A DNA stretch of 64,000 bases, from positions 62,001 through 126,000 of the forward strand of contig DASPKU010000008.1 in the NCBI GenBank assembly GCA_035627955.1. Direction: 5' to 3'. The position numbers were made by a program, and so were the translations under genes. The DNA comes from Phycisphaerales bacterium (GTDB taxonomy: Bacteria; Planctomycetota; Phycisphaerae; Phycisphaerales; UBA1924). Positions 54,921-63,437 of this stretch are shown piece after piece. The stretch's first letter is position 1. Every line of letters begins with the position of its first letter. Under the pieces are notes generated by a model. That model saw only the letters and a list, made by a program, of their open reading frames with translations, did not search any database and was not told the origin of the DNA.

Positions 54921-57900
54921 ATGATCAAGCATTCCATTCTCGCCGCGATGGCCGCGGCCTGGGCCCTGCCGCTCGCCGCCTCGGCGTTGCTGCTGCCAAA
55001 CAACTGCCCCGAGCCCTTTGACCTCAACCTCGACGGCGTTTCCGATGCGTTCCAAGTCGGTGCGGACGCGACGACCGCGGAGATCCTGTCCGGCGCCCAG
55101 GGCGCCGCGCTGCTGCACGCTCTCAGCACCGGGGACGCCTCCCGTGAGTTCACCGGCGCGGCCGCGGCGTTCTCGGTGCAGACGCCGGGCGTGCCCACGG
55201 TGGCCGCGGGCCTCCAGGTCAACGCCACGTTCCCGCTCGGGGCCGCCGTCGCCATGGACCCGGTCACCGGCGCGATCGACTGGATGATCCCCGGTACGCA
55301 GGGCTGCACCGTTGGCGGCGCCATCGAGGCCATCGCCGACCAGGACGGCGACGGCGTGTGCGACCTGCTGACCGCGGCCGACGAGCAGGCCGCGCAGTCC
55401 GCCATGCTGATCTCGGGCGGGCGTGGGACTGTGCTCGCCGTGCGCGAGGGCACGCTGACGGCGCTCGCCGCCTACTCCACGGCCGGGGGCCGCCTTTACG
55501 CGCCCGAGGACCTCGACGACTCCGGCCTGGTGGACTCCGCCGATATCGACCTGTTCTTTTCTTACCTCTCCGGCAACAACCCCCAGGCGGACATCAACGG
55601 CGACGGCGCCGCCGACGGCACCGACTTCGTCGCCATGGTGAACGCCTACCAGCAGGGCCTCACCACCGTGATGTCCCTGGGCAACCCGCCCGGCATCGCC
55701 GGCGGGGGCAACGAGCCGGAGCCCAACCTGCCCATGCCGCTGCCGGAGGGCTGCGACTGCCCCGACGGCGCGCCCCCCGCGGGCTGCACGCTCCAGATGA
55801 CTCTCGAGTGCGGGCTTGGCGTTCTGGTGCGGCCCGGGTCCGTCGCGATGATCCGGCCCACGTTCAAGGACGCGGCGGGCGCGGTGATCGACTGGACGCA
55901 GCTGCCCCAGGGCGAGTGGTGCTACGAGAAGCTGAGCGGTCCCGAGGGCTCGATCGTCAGCGGCGGCATCATCACCTCGCCGGTTGAGGGCGGTGTCTCC
56001 GCGCGAGTGCGGTTCGCGTACCGGCTGCCGAACGGCGACCTCTGCTGCCTGACGGCCGAGTGCGGCGTTACGTTCGGCTATGACTGCCTTCCGCCATGCA
56101 TCGACCTCGCCCCCTGCGACCTGACCCGCGCCGTCAACAGCGCGGGCGAGCTGTGGGTCAGCGCGTGCACCAACGGCGACAACGGCCCTTGGGACCCCGC
56201 CGGGTGGACCTACGAATGGACCGTCACCGCCGAGGGCGGCGGGCAGTCGCTTTCCGTCCCGATGATCTGGTGGGAAGGGCCCTACGCGTTCTTCGAAACG
56301 GCCAACGAAACCACCACCACCGCCGAAAACGTGCCCAGCAGCAACCGTGTGCGCGTGCATGTGCGCGTCATGACAGAGTGCGGCCCCGTCGAGGCGGAGT
56401 GCCTCTTCGACGTGCTTGGCGACCAGGACGGCGACGGCCTGAACGACACCCTCGAGATCGTGGGCGGCTGCCCCGACCCCACCAACCCCGACTCCGACGG
56501 CGACGGCTTCCCCGACGGCTCCGAGAAGCCCATCGAGCGCTGCGACCCCGCCAAGTTCCCCGACATCATCACCGATTCCGACAACGACGGCCTCCCCGAC
56601 TACTACGAGGGTCAGCCGGTCGCCTACGACCCCTTAGGCGCCCAGCACCCGCGCCGGCCCGACGGCTCCCCCTTCCCGCCGCCGCGCCCGCAGGCGCCGC
56701 GGGGAACGAACCGGTATGACTTCGACTCGGACGACGATGGAGTGTCTGATCGTGCGGAACACTCGCTTGGGTTCGATCCCCTCGATCCGACGAGCAATAC
56801 CGCGGAGCCCGGGACGATGGATGGGTGGACTGTCCATGCGGCATCGCGTCATGTCCACGGAATATTCGATGAGTACCTTGATGGGAGGGGATATTCGAGC
56901 GCCTTTGTGGACCATGATAGAGACGGTCTGCCAGATGCGTGGGAGCTTGTAGTTGGGTTGGACCCCGAGCTCCCAGAGCAAGGGCCAGGCGCCCCAGGCA
57001 ATCAAGTCGACAGTGATGGCGATGGCTTATGTGACAGCGTGGAGGCTCGGCTCGGAACGAACGCCTCGAGCCCGGACACCGACGGCGACGGTTTGTTGGA
57101 TGGAGATGAGATTGCAGTTGGGCTCGATCCACGCGATTACGACTCGGATGATGACGGAGTGTTCGACGGGGCCGAGGACTACGACAACGACGGCATCTTC
57201 AATGGCGCGGAGCGAGGGCATGGAACAGATCCAGCCCGATACAGCTCGAGCTCGGGAGGGGTGTGCGACACGTCTATGGGCCCCGTTTATTACCGGGAAC
57301 CAGCGTGCCCGGAGTATGCCCTTCCCCCCCTTTCTTGTCAGCCGACCGAGGACTGCCTGATCGAAGTTCGGGCGTGGGGTTCTCCAGGCTCGTGGCTCAC
57401 CTTCGATAATCAGCCGATGCCGGTCGCGACCTGTGGAGTCAGTACCCTCGTTCCTTTCAGCCCCGGTATTCACTCCATCAGCGGAGTGCTCATCGCTGAC
57501 CGATCGCAGGTAGATTGTGAATTGGCGTGGTGGCACGCGCGTGAGCAGGGTTGGCTCAACGCACCTGCCGGCAGGTGGTTCTGTTCTAGACACATCCCGG
57601 ATGGTGGCTTCGCGCTCGACCGCGACCACAATCAAGGGCGATTGAGCGACTGGTGGTGTATCGATTACCCGGAATGCAGATTCGTCGCACGCAGGTGGAC
57701 CGACTTCCACCGCACACTCGGCAACGCGACTGCTCGAACATTCCAAGTGGTGGTAGACCAGGACAACGATGATGGGCACGGATTCCCAACTGGTGATCCG
57801 TCAGATTTCGTGAAAGTAGATGCCCTGCCGAGCGATCAATCTGGAAAGTTAATCTGGGTCGCGAGCGGAGACTCCGACGTCGACGGCATCCCCGATTACG

Positions 57901-60900
57901 CGGATGGATTTGGAGTGTTCGATCAAGCAGCGTACCAGTCATTCCCGGCTCCCGCGCAGACGCAAGCCATAAGGGAACGGCTCGCTCGCACCGACAGGGA
58001 CGACACGCGGGCGCAGCTCGTTCCGCTCACGATCTGCCTGCCCGATGACCTTCAACCAACCGACGAGATCGAGGTTAGCTACCTCCTTTCTGACCCAGAC
58101 CTCCTTCACAAGACTGAAGGGGAACTATTCACACTCCCAGTCACCGGCCGCATGCGGTTGTGGGCAGCGCCTTGGAGCAATCGCGGCTCCGCGCCGGTAC
58201 CTGCGGGGATTCGAGACCCCAACAATACTTCGGTGCGCGGAACCGGATCAACATGCGCGTACGAAGGCACGATCATGCTCGGACGGAGCCTTGTGAGGCC
58301 AGGGACATACTCAATGGCTGATCTCCTGGCCAACCCCGGCGATCAGATAACCTGGTACGTCGAAGCCGTGAAGCCGAGCACTGCTCTGCAAGACCTGCAA
58401 GTCGCGATCTCGCTTAGGCGGCAGGGCCAGACGCTCGCGACGCGGGTCGCCAGCTTTACGGCTGTCGACCAAGTGTTCCTCCCCATCAACCCGGACGGCA
58501 CATTAGGTAACGCGACCAAGGCTCCAGCGGCTTCCAAGCCGGTCCCGGTGGTCACAATCACCGCAACGCAGATCACGAACATTCGGCCTCACGAGACGGA
58601 CTTCACCAAGATTGTTGCTGACGTGGTGGTCGAAGGAACGGTGCTCGACCAAGGTTGCGACATCGTTCCTGGCGCTCGCGGCACGATTCCCATATTGGGA
58701 GCATTCGTCAACGGGGATCCGTTAGCCGGCATCGATGTTCAGGTCTCGAAGGGTATTGGCCCACAGCCAAACGACCCCGCCCGGTTGCGCCACCCCTACC
58801 GGTTCTCAGGCATGTTCGCGCGGACCCTCACGGCAGTTGAGGTGACGCCCGGCGACAACGAAGTGCTCTTGACGGCCCCCGGGCCATTTGGAAGCACCGG
58901 AACCGCAAGTGTCCGTTTCACGATCACCCCCTCGTTCCAGGGTGCGTCAACCGGAGTGATCGATTGGCGTGCGTTCTCGTTCGCCACCTCGCCAGTTCAG
59001 ACGAGCGCGCCAGGTGCCGGTGGTACGTTCAACCCGGTACTCACCGCGATTGTCGGGCCGCCGGAACTGGCACGTCGCCCTGGGGCCGGCGGGAGCGCCG
59101 TGCCCGGCCTCTTCGATGAGGTGGAGATCGGGGCCCAGCGCTTTGCGTTGTTCACGCTCGATGGGCACATGGTCCTCAAGCGTCTTGATGAGGACTTTGC
59201 AAGTGCGAGCTTTATCTCACTGACCGCGCGCTCTGAAGACCTTTACGTTCGGATCGGCGACCTCGTGTTCGAGAGCCGCGACGGGCTCGACCAGTACGCC
59301 CTCGGGATCGCGAGGGGGCTCGCAGATGCGGGTATGGAATGGGCCAACGGCTGGGGTGAGATAGGGGGCGCGGTCAGAGAGGGCGTAAATACCGTCCGCC
59401 GCGATTACTCTGTGCGTCAAATGGTTTTTCGATTCCGGGCGAACGGAAACGTTCTGACGGAAAAGCACGCCGCAGCCGTGCAGGCGACGTGCGACGCCGT
59501 CGAGGAGTTCATCACCGCCGCGGCCGACCTACTCAAGAAGACCGGCCAAGAGTATTCGCAGTATGTTGCCGCGCTCATTAGAGGCGATCACGCGGCTCTC
59601 GAGAAGCTGAGTGCCGAAGCGAGGGAGACCATTCAGGTCGTGGCCGCTGTGTATGACGAGATCAGGACCCATCTTGCCATGCTCGACGATTACGAGAAGG
59701 GCAAGATCGTTGGGCGCGTCATTGGTGAAGTGTTGATCGCCGTGGCGGAGGCGCTTGTGCCCGGTGCTCTCCTCAACAAGGGTCGCGTCCTCCAGAAACT
59801 CGCGGCGCGGCTTGACCTGCCGTCTGCATTGGATGCTGCTGAAAACGCGGCCGCAGCTTCGAGGCGCGTCGGAGGCCTTATCAGTAAGGAGATGCAGGCC
59901 AAGCACCCAGGGCTGGTCGCCAACATCAAGGGTGGCTGCGGCAAGGTGGTCCGGAACGCACAAGGAATCATCACGAGCGCCTGCTGCTTCGCGGCCGGAA
60001 CGGTGGTCCATACCACGCAGGGCGCGGTCCCGATCGAGTGCATCGAGCCGGGGGACGTGGTCCTTTCGCGTGCCGAGGGCGACAACGAATGCTGCTGGCA
60101 GGTGGTCACCCGCACGATCCGGACCAGCCCGCGAGTCTTCATCCACATTGAGTACGCGGTCAATGACGGAGAGAGCCAGACGATCTCGGCCACCCCGGAG
60201 CACCCGTTCTTCGACCTGCTCCGGCAGAGGTTTGTGCTAGCCGACGAACTCGCCGCGGGCGATCTGCTGGCGCTCTCGCGGCCGGGCTACGCGAGGGTGA
60301 TCTCGGCCCGGCGTGAGGCCGTTACCAGCCACGCGGTGTTCGCGCACAACCTTGAGGTGGCGGAGTCGCACACCTACTTCGTTGGTGCGGATAAGCTCTG
60401 GGTCCACAACGAGAGCCCGAAGACATGCGACGGGCTCCGGAACGTGTTCGACTTCATCCGCAAGTCGTTCCCGAATAACCCGATGGAGGCATTTCGGCAG
60501 ACTCTCCAGTCCATCGACGATGTACCGCCGGCCTTGGCGCGAGGGTTGATCGAGGACACGCGGGATGAGATAAGACGCCTTGGTGAACTCGGTAGTCTTT
60601 CGGATGGTTGGCAGCAATTTTACAGAGATCATGATGGAACGCCACAGTGGAAGGACGTGTTCGGAATATTCCGGTACAAGAAGCTTGAGCCGACCAAGTC
60701 TCTCAGAAGGCCTCAACCGGGCTTAGATCCGGCACAGTTCATCGGCAGAGCCGATTTTGTGGAAGAGTGGGTGGAGAACGGGGTACTCCAGAAGAGGTAT
60801 TGGGATTTGAAGGGGCCCTATATCCAAGACGCGATAAACAACGCCTGGCACCACAACGAGGGAGGCGTGTTCGCAAGCCTGCTCGAGCACATCAACGATG

Positions 60901-61034
60901 AACGGAATGCCGGCGGTGCCGAACGGTTGCTTATTGATGCCACAGCACTGGATGACCAACAGGTTCAGCAGATCATCGACGTAATTAACGGAACGCCGTG
61001 GGGAAACACTGACTGGTACAGGATTATGAGGTAA
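54921..61034 (+). CDS. Giant secreted polymorphic-toxin-like protein with HINT domain
   Basis: 2037 aa. Signal peptide LAAMAAAWALPLAASA (residues ~7-22). Residues ~195-250 hold a dockerin-like EF pair (DLDDSGLVDSADIDLFFSYL, then DINGDGAADGTDF). Residues ~500-775 are thrombospondin-3-like calcium repeats (DQDGDGLND, DSDGDGFPDG, DSDNDGLPDY, DTDGDGLLDG). A long beta-rich body and helical segment (~1480-1650) follow. A HINT domain spans ~1688-1830: CCFAAGTVVHTTQG, TPEHPFF, HTYFVGADKLWVHN. The last ~207 residues form a separate domain with D1945 and D1962-x-K1964 (RADFVEEW, YWDLKGP), reminiscent of PD-(D/E)xK nucleases. Asn1830 is followed by Glu, not Cys/Ser/Thr, so cleavage rather than intein splicing is expected. 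From ~56715 onward base composition is less GC-biased than before. Toxin activity is inferred. Confidence 0.8.
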   Translation: MIKHSILAAMAAAWALPLAASALLLPNNCPEPFDLNLDGVSDAFQVGADATTAEILSGAQGAALLHALSTGDASREFTGAAAAFSVQTPGVPTVAAGLQVNATFPLGAAVAMDPVTGAIDWMIPGTQGCTVGGAIEAIADQDGDGVCDLLTAADEQAAQSAMLISGGRGTVLAVREGTLTALAAYSTAGGRLYAPEDLDDSGLVDSADIDLFFSYLSGNNPQADINGDGAADGTDFVAMVNAYQQGLTTVMSLGNPPGIAGGGNEPEPNLPMPLPEGCDCPDGAPPAGCTLQMTLECGLGVLVRPGSVAMIRPTFKDAAGAVIDWTQLPQGEWCYEKLSGPEGSIVSGGIITSPVEGGVSARVRFAYRLPNGDLCCLTAECGVTFGYDCLPPCIDLAPCDLTRAVNSAGELWVSACTNGDNGPWDPAGWTYEWTVTAEGGGQSLSVPMIWWEGPYAFFETANETTTTAENVPSSNRVRVHVRVMTECGPVEAECLFDVLGDQDGDGLNDTLEIVGGCPDPTNPDSDGDGFPDGSEKPIERCDPAKFPDIITDSDNDGLPDYYEGQPVAYDPLGAQHPRRPDGSPFPPPRPQAPRGTNRYDFDSDDDGVSDRAEHSLGFDPLDPTSNTAEPGTMDGWTVHAASRHVHGIFDEYLDGRGYSSAFVDHDRDGLPDAWELVVGLDPELPEQGPGAPGNQVDSDGDGLCDSVEARLGTNASSPDTDGDGLLDGDEIAVGLDPRDYDSDDDGVFDGAEDYDNDGIFNGAERGHGTDPARYSSSSGGVCDTSMGPVYYREPACPEYALPPLSCQPTEDCLIEVRAWGSPGSWLTFDNQPMPVATCGVSTLVPFSPGIHSISGVLIADRSQVDCELAWWHAREQGWLNAPAGRWFCSRHIPDGGFALDRDHNQGRLSDWWCIDYPECRFVARRWTDFHRTLGNATARTFQVVVDQDNDDGHGFPTGDPSDFVKVDALPSDQSGKLIWVASGDSDVDGIPDYADGFGVFDQAAYQSFPAPAQTQAIRERLARTDRDDTRAQLVPLTICLPDDLQPTDEIEVSYLLSDPDLLHKTEGELFTLPVTGRMRLWAAPWSNRGSAPVPAGIRDPNNTSVRGTGSTCAYEGTIMLGRSLVRPGTYSMADLLANPGDQITWYVEAVKPSTALQDLQVAISLRRQGQTLATRVASFTAVDQVFLPINPDGTLGNATKAPAASKPVPVVTITATQITNIRPHETDFTKIVADVVVEGTVLDQGCDIVPGARGTIPILGAFVNGDPLAGIDVQVSKGIGPQPNDPARLRHPYRFSGMFARTLTAVEVTPGDNEVLLTAPGPFGSTGTASVRFTITPSFQGASTGVIDWRAFSFATSPVQTSAPGAGGTFNPVLTAIVGPPELARRPGAGGSAVPGLFDEVEIGAQRFALFTLDGHMVLKRLDEDFASASFISLTARSEDLYVRIGDLVFESRDGLDQYALGIARGLADAGMEWANGWGEIGGAVREGVNTVRRDYSVRQMVFRFRANGNVLTEKHAAAVQATCDAVEEFITAAADLLKKTGQEYSQYVAALIRGDHAALEKLSAEARETIQVVAAVYDEIRTHLAMLDDYEKGKIVGRVIGEVLIAVAEALVPGALLNKGRVLQKLAARLDLPSALDAAENAAAASRRVGGLISKEMQAKHPGLVANIKGGCGKVVRNAQGIITSACCFAAGTVVHTTQGAVPIECIEPGDVVLSRAEGDNECCWQVVTRTIRTSPRVFIHIEYAVNDGESQTISATPEHPFFDLLRQRFVLADELAAGDLLALSRPGYARVISARREAVTSHAVFAHNLEVAESHTYFVGADKLWVHNESPKTCDGLRNVFDFIRKSFPNNPMEAFRQTLQSIDDVPPALARGLIEDTRDEIRRLGELGSLSDGWQQFYRDHDGTPQWKDVFGIFRYKKLEPTKSLRRPQPGLDPAQFIGRADFVEEWVENGVLQKRYWDLKGPYIQDAINNAWHHNEGGVFASLLEHINDERNAGGAERLLIDATALDDQQVQQIIDVINGTPWGNTDWYRIMR

Positions 61035-61037
61035 GGC

Positions 61038-61397
61038 ATGTCAGAAGTGATCTACTTCGATGAGGGACGAAAATGGAGTGGACCGAGCGGCCTGATTGAG
61101 CGGCTTGCCAGGTACTACTTGAAGCACGCACCGCTGGACGCCCGACTGCGCGAAAGGCTCACCGATCACGAACGAGAAGTGAGAAGTTCCGTCGGCTCGT
61201 GGCTGTTCAATCGGTTGCCCACGGACGAGCTCCTTGTACTTTCGAGCCTCGTTGCGCGGTTTGGCGAGGATATTCAATCAGGGGTCGAGCGCTATGATGA
61301 CCCGGTGATTGCCGCTTTGCGTGTTCGGGACCTCGGCGAACTCAAGGCGGTCATCGACGAAGTAATCGCGCTTAGGCCGAAGGGTCCGGCGGCATAG
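61038..61397 (+). CDS. Putative immunity protein for the HINT toxin
   Basis: 119-aa acidic/helical cytosolic protein with no signal peptide and no family I recognise (VIYFDEGRKWSGPSGLIERL; RSSVGSWLFNRLPTDELLVL; VRDLGELKAVIDEVIALR). It starts 3 nt after the toxin stop, and its RBS (GAGGTAAGG) contains that stop codon, so translation is coupled. Position, size and lack of export signal are what is expected for the immunity partner of a polymorphic toxin. Its base composition matches the low-GC part of the toxin gene. The immunity role is an inference. Confidence 0.7.
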   Translation: MSEVIYFDEGRKWSGPSGLIERLARYYLKHAPLDARLRERLTDHEREVRSSVGSWLFNRLPTDELLVLSSLVARFGEDIQSGVERYDDPVIAALRVRDLGELKAVIDEVIALRPKGPAA

Positions 61398-61737
61398 TTG
61401 CACCGTACGGCTGTAGTCGCTCCGCGTGGGGGTTGCGGCAGTGGCGGTCATTCGATGAACCCCGTCCACACCCACCAGTCGACTACATCGGGTGGCGGAT
61501 CGCACTCGAGCCAACCTAGTGCGGCATCGACGTGGCACATTCGACCCGCGTCACTACGCGGGCCGCTCGCTCCGCACCGACCGTCATAAACCCACCCTCT
61601 CCCCATTTTCTGTGCACTCCGGTTCACCCGCGCGAAGTTCCCGCCGATAGCACCCTCACGCCGAACGCGGCCCCTGGCCTCTCCCGTATGGAGCTGCCAC
61701 GCCGGACATGGGAGGCGCTAAGTTGTGAGGGTCCGAC
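61398..61737. other. Intergenic interval after the immunity gene
   Basis: 340 bp with no convincing ORF on either strand (the short frame 61532-61765 has no RBS and overlaps the next start). No repeat or cassette-like toxin fragment was recognised. It should contain the promoter for the 61738 gene. Confidence 0.5.
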
Positions 61738-62409
61738 ATGTCCGACGACGAAGACCGAACCGTGATTCCGCGTAAGGACCAGGAGGCGATCGAGTTCTTC
61801 GAGGCGCACTGGCCCATCTGGCAGACCGAGGCTGCCGCCATTGGTCTGGATGCCGATACCGTGCTCCAGATCAAGAACGCCACCAGCGCCGCGCGGGCGT
61901 CGCTGAGCACGCAGACGAGCGCCAAGAGCGCGGCCAAGGCCGCGACCACGGGGCTGCGCAACACCATGCGCGAGCTGCGCGGCAAGGGCGGCGACGGCAT
62001 CCGCACCATCAAGGCGTTCGCGGCCACGACCAACAACCCGTCGGTGTTTGAAAGGGCACAAATCCCTGAACCGGCCGAACCGGCGCCGACGCCCCCTCCG
62101 ACGCAGCCCACGGGGTTCAAGGTGGAGCTGACGCCCGAGGGCGGGATCCGGCTGTCGTGGAAGAGCACCGGCAGCAGCGGGGGGTTCTACTCCATCAGCC
62201 GCAAGCTGAGCGGCGAGAGCGCCTTCACGCTGATCGGCAACAGCGGCAAGAAGTTCTACGTGGACTCCACCATCCCCGCGGGGGTGTCGGGGGCGACCTA
62301 CATCGTGCAGGGCTGGCGCGGGCAGACCGCGGGCACGCCCAGCAACCAGCTCACGATCCAGTTCGGCGTGGGCGGCGGCGGGTTCGCGAGCGTGAAGCTC
62401 GCGGCCTGA
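61738..62409 (+). CDS. Hypothetical protein with C-terminal fibronectin-III-like domain
   Basis: 223-aa protein; ATG 61738 follows GAGG by six nt. Residues ~8-110 are helical (KDQEAIEFFEAHWPIWQTEA; ELRGKGGDGIRTIKAFAATT). A Pro linker (EPAEPAPTPPPTQPTG) joins them to a fibronectin-III-like beta-sandwich (FKVELTPEGGIRLSWKS; STIPAGVSGATYIVQGWRG). No signal peptide. The combination of an N-terminal helical unit with an FN3 domain recurs in planctomycete genomes as an uncharacterised family, to my recollection. Function unknown; GC returns to the host level here. Confidence 0.8.
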   Translation: MSDDEDRTVIPRKDQEAIEFFEAHWPIWQTEAAAIGLDADTVLQIKNATSAARASLSTQTSAKSAAKAATTGLRNTMRELRGKGGDGIRTIKAFAATTNNPSVFERAQIPEPAEPAPTPPPTQPTGFKVELTPEGGIRLSWKSTGSSGGFYSISRKLSGESAFTLIGNSGKKFYVDSTIPAGVSGATYIVQGWRGQTAGTPSNQLTIQFGVGGGGFASVKLAA

Positions 62410-62448
62410 GCGCGGGGCGCTTCCATCGTTTCACTCATCTCTCCGCAA

Positions 62449-62472
62449 GGGCCGGCGTGGCAGCGTCGGCCC
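62449..62472. terminator. Hairpin between convergent genes
   Basis: GGGCCGGCG-tggcag-CGTCGGCCC, 9-bp stem with one G-T pair, 40 bp after the 62409 stop. Weak T content follows. Confidence 0.45.
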
Positions 62473-62560
62473 CTGCTTGATTTCAGGGCGCGAGCGGACA
62501 GGGCAGGGGCCGCGAGCACGCCTCGGTGCTTGCTCCGTCTTTCGCGGGATCGATTGTCGC

Positions 62561-63331
62561 TTACCGCCGCCGGCGGGTGACCAGCAGGGCGGCGAGGCCG
62601 AGCAGGGCTGGGGCGCCCGGGGCGGGGATGACGGCGAAGCTGAGGCTGAGGCTCGGGGGGGCGCCCTGGTACTGGGTTGCGACGATCTCGGCGAGGGGGT
62701 CGTTGCCGGCGGTGCGGGTGAGGGTGAAGCTGAAGCTCCAGCGGTAGGTCTCGCCGCCGGTGAGCAGGCCCGACGCGGCGCCGAAGGCCGGGGACGCGGC
62801 GTCAAAGAGCGTGGCGGAGGAGTTGGGCGCGTAGGCGGGGCTGGTGCTGTAGGTGGCGAGGGTCGGGGGCATCACGCCCGAGAGCTGGGCGAGGGACATC
62901 TGGCCGGAGATGGAGGCCGCGGCGAGGGCGCCGTTGAACGCGAGGGGGATGTTGCCGCCGATGGTGTACTGGCAGGTGACGATGGGGACAAAGTCCATCT
63001 GCCCGCTGACGGTGATGGTGCCCGGGCCGGAGGGATTGCCGTTGGCGTAGAAGCCGGCGAAGTAGACGTTGGAGCTCTGGAGCGAGTTCCACGTGGGGCC
63101 GGGGGTGGGGTCGAAGGAGATGGTGGTCTGGCCGAAGGCGCCGGCGTTGTTGAATCCAGCGCCGAAGGCCGAGTTGCCCACGAGGCCGCCGCTCCAGCCG
63201 GCGGAGACGTTGAGGTTGTGGTTGGGGTAGGGGAGGGCGTTGACCTGGGCGCGGGCGTGACCGGCGGTGGTCACGAGGGCGGCAAGGACGCACGGGACCA
63301 GCAGCGCGCAGCGGGAACGGTGGGCGGTCAT
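62561..63331 (-). CDS. Secreted protein with PEP-CTERM-like tail
   Basis: 256-aa protein. ATG 63331 has GGAGAG seven nt upstream; signal peptide LLVPCVLAALVTTAGHARAQ. The mature part is a Gly/Ser/Asn/Thr-rich beta domain (NLNVSAGWSGGLVGNSAFGA; TTISFDPTPGPTWNSLQSSN) with no recognised family. The end is VIPAPGAPALLGLAALLV plus TRRRR, the same sorting-type tail as the DUF4394 protein at 41758. Presumably exported and anchored or released by an exosortase-like system not seen in this window. Confidence 0.85.
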   Translation of the reverse strand: MTAHRSRCALLVPCVLAALVTTAGHARAQVNALPYPNHNLNVSAGWSGGLVGNSAFGAGFNNAGAFGQTTISFDPTPGPTWNSLQSSNVYFAGFYANGNPSGPGTITVSGQMDFVPIVTCQYTIGGNIPLAFNGALAAASISGQMSLAQLSGVMPPTLATYSTSPAYAPNSSATLFDAASPAFGAASGLLTGGETYRWSFSFTLTRTAGNDPLAEIVATQYQGAPPSLSLSFAVIPAPGAPALLGLAALLVTRRRR

Positions 63332-63437
63332 GAAGCTCTCTCCTCTCGCGGGCCTTCGCCCACGTCCATCGGTTTTACCATGGAGAGGTGGGTTCTTGCA
63401 GCGAATTGTCCGCGAGAGGCACAATTCGAGCAGATGG

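Noticed and set aside
59979-60412. HINT region as an intein
   Set aside because: The terminal Asn is followed by Glu, there is no C-extein nucleophile, and the domain ends in VHN as pretoxin HINT domains do.
61532-61765. 77-aa ORF before the fibronectin-III gene
   Set aside because: No RBS, overlaps the next start in another frame, no recognisable features.
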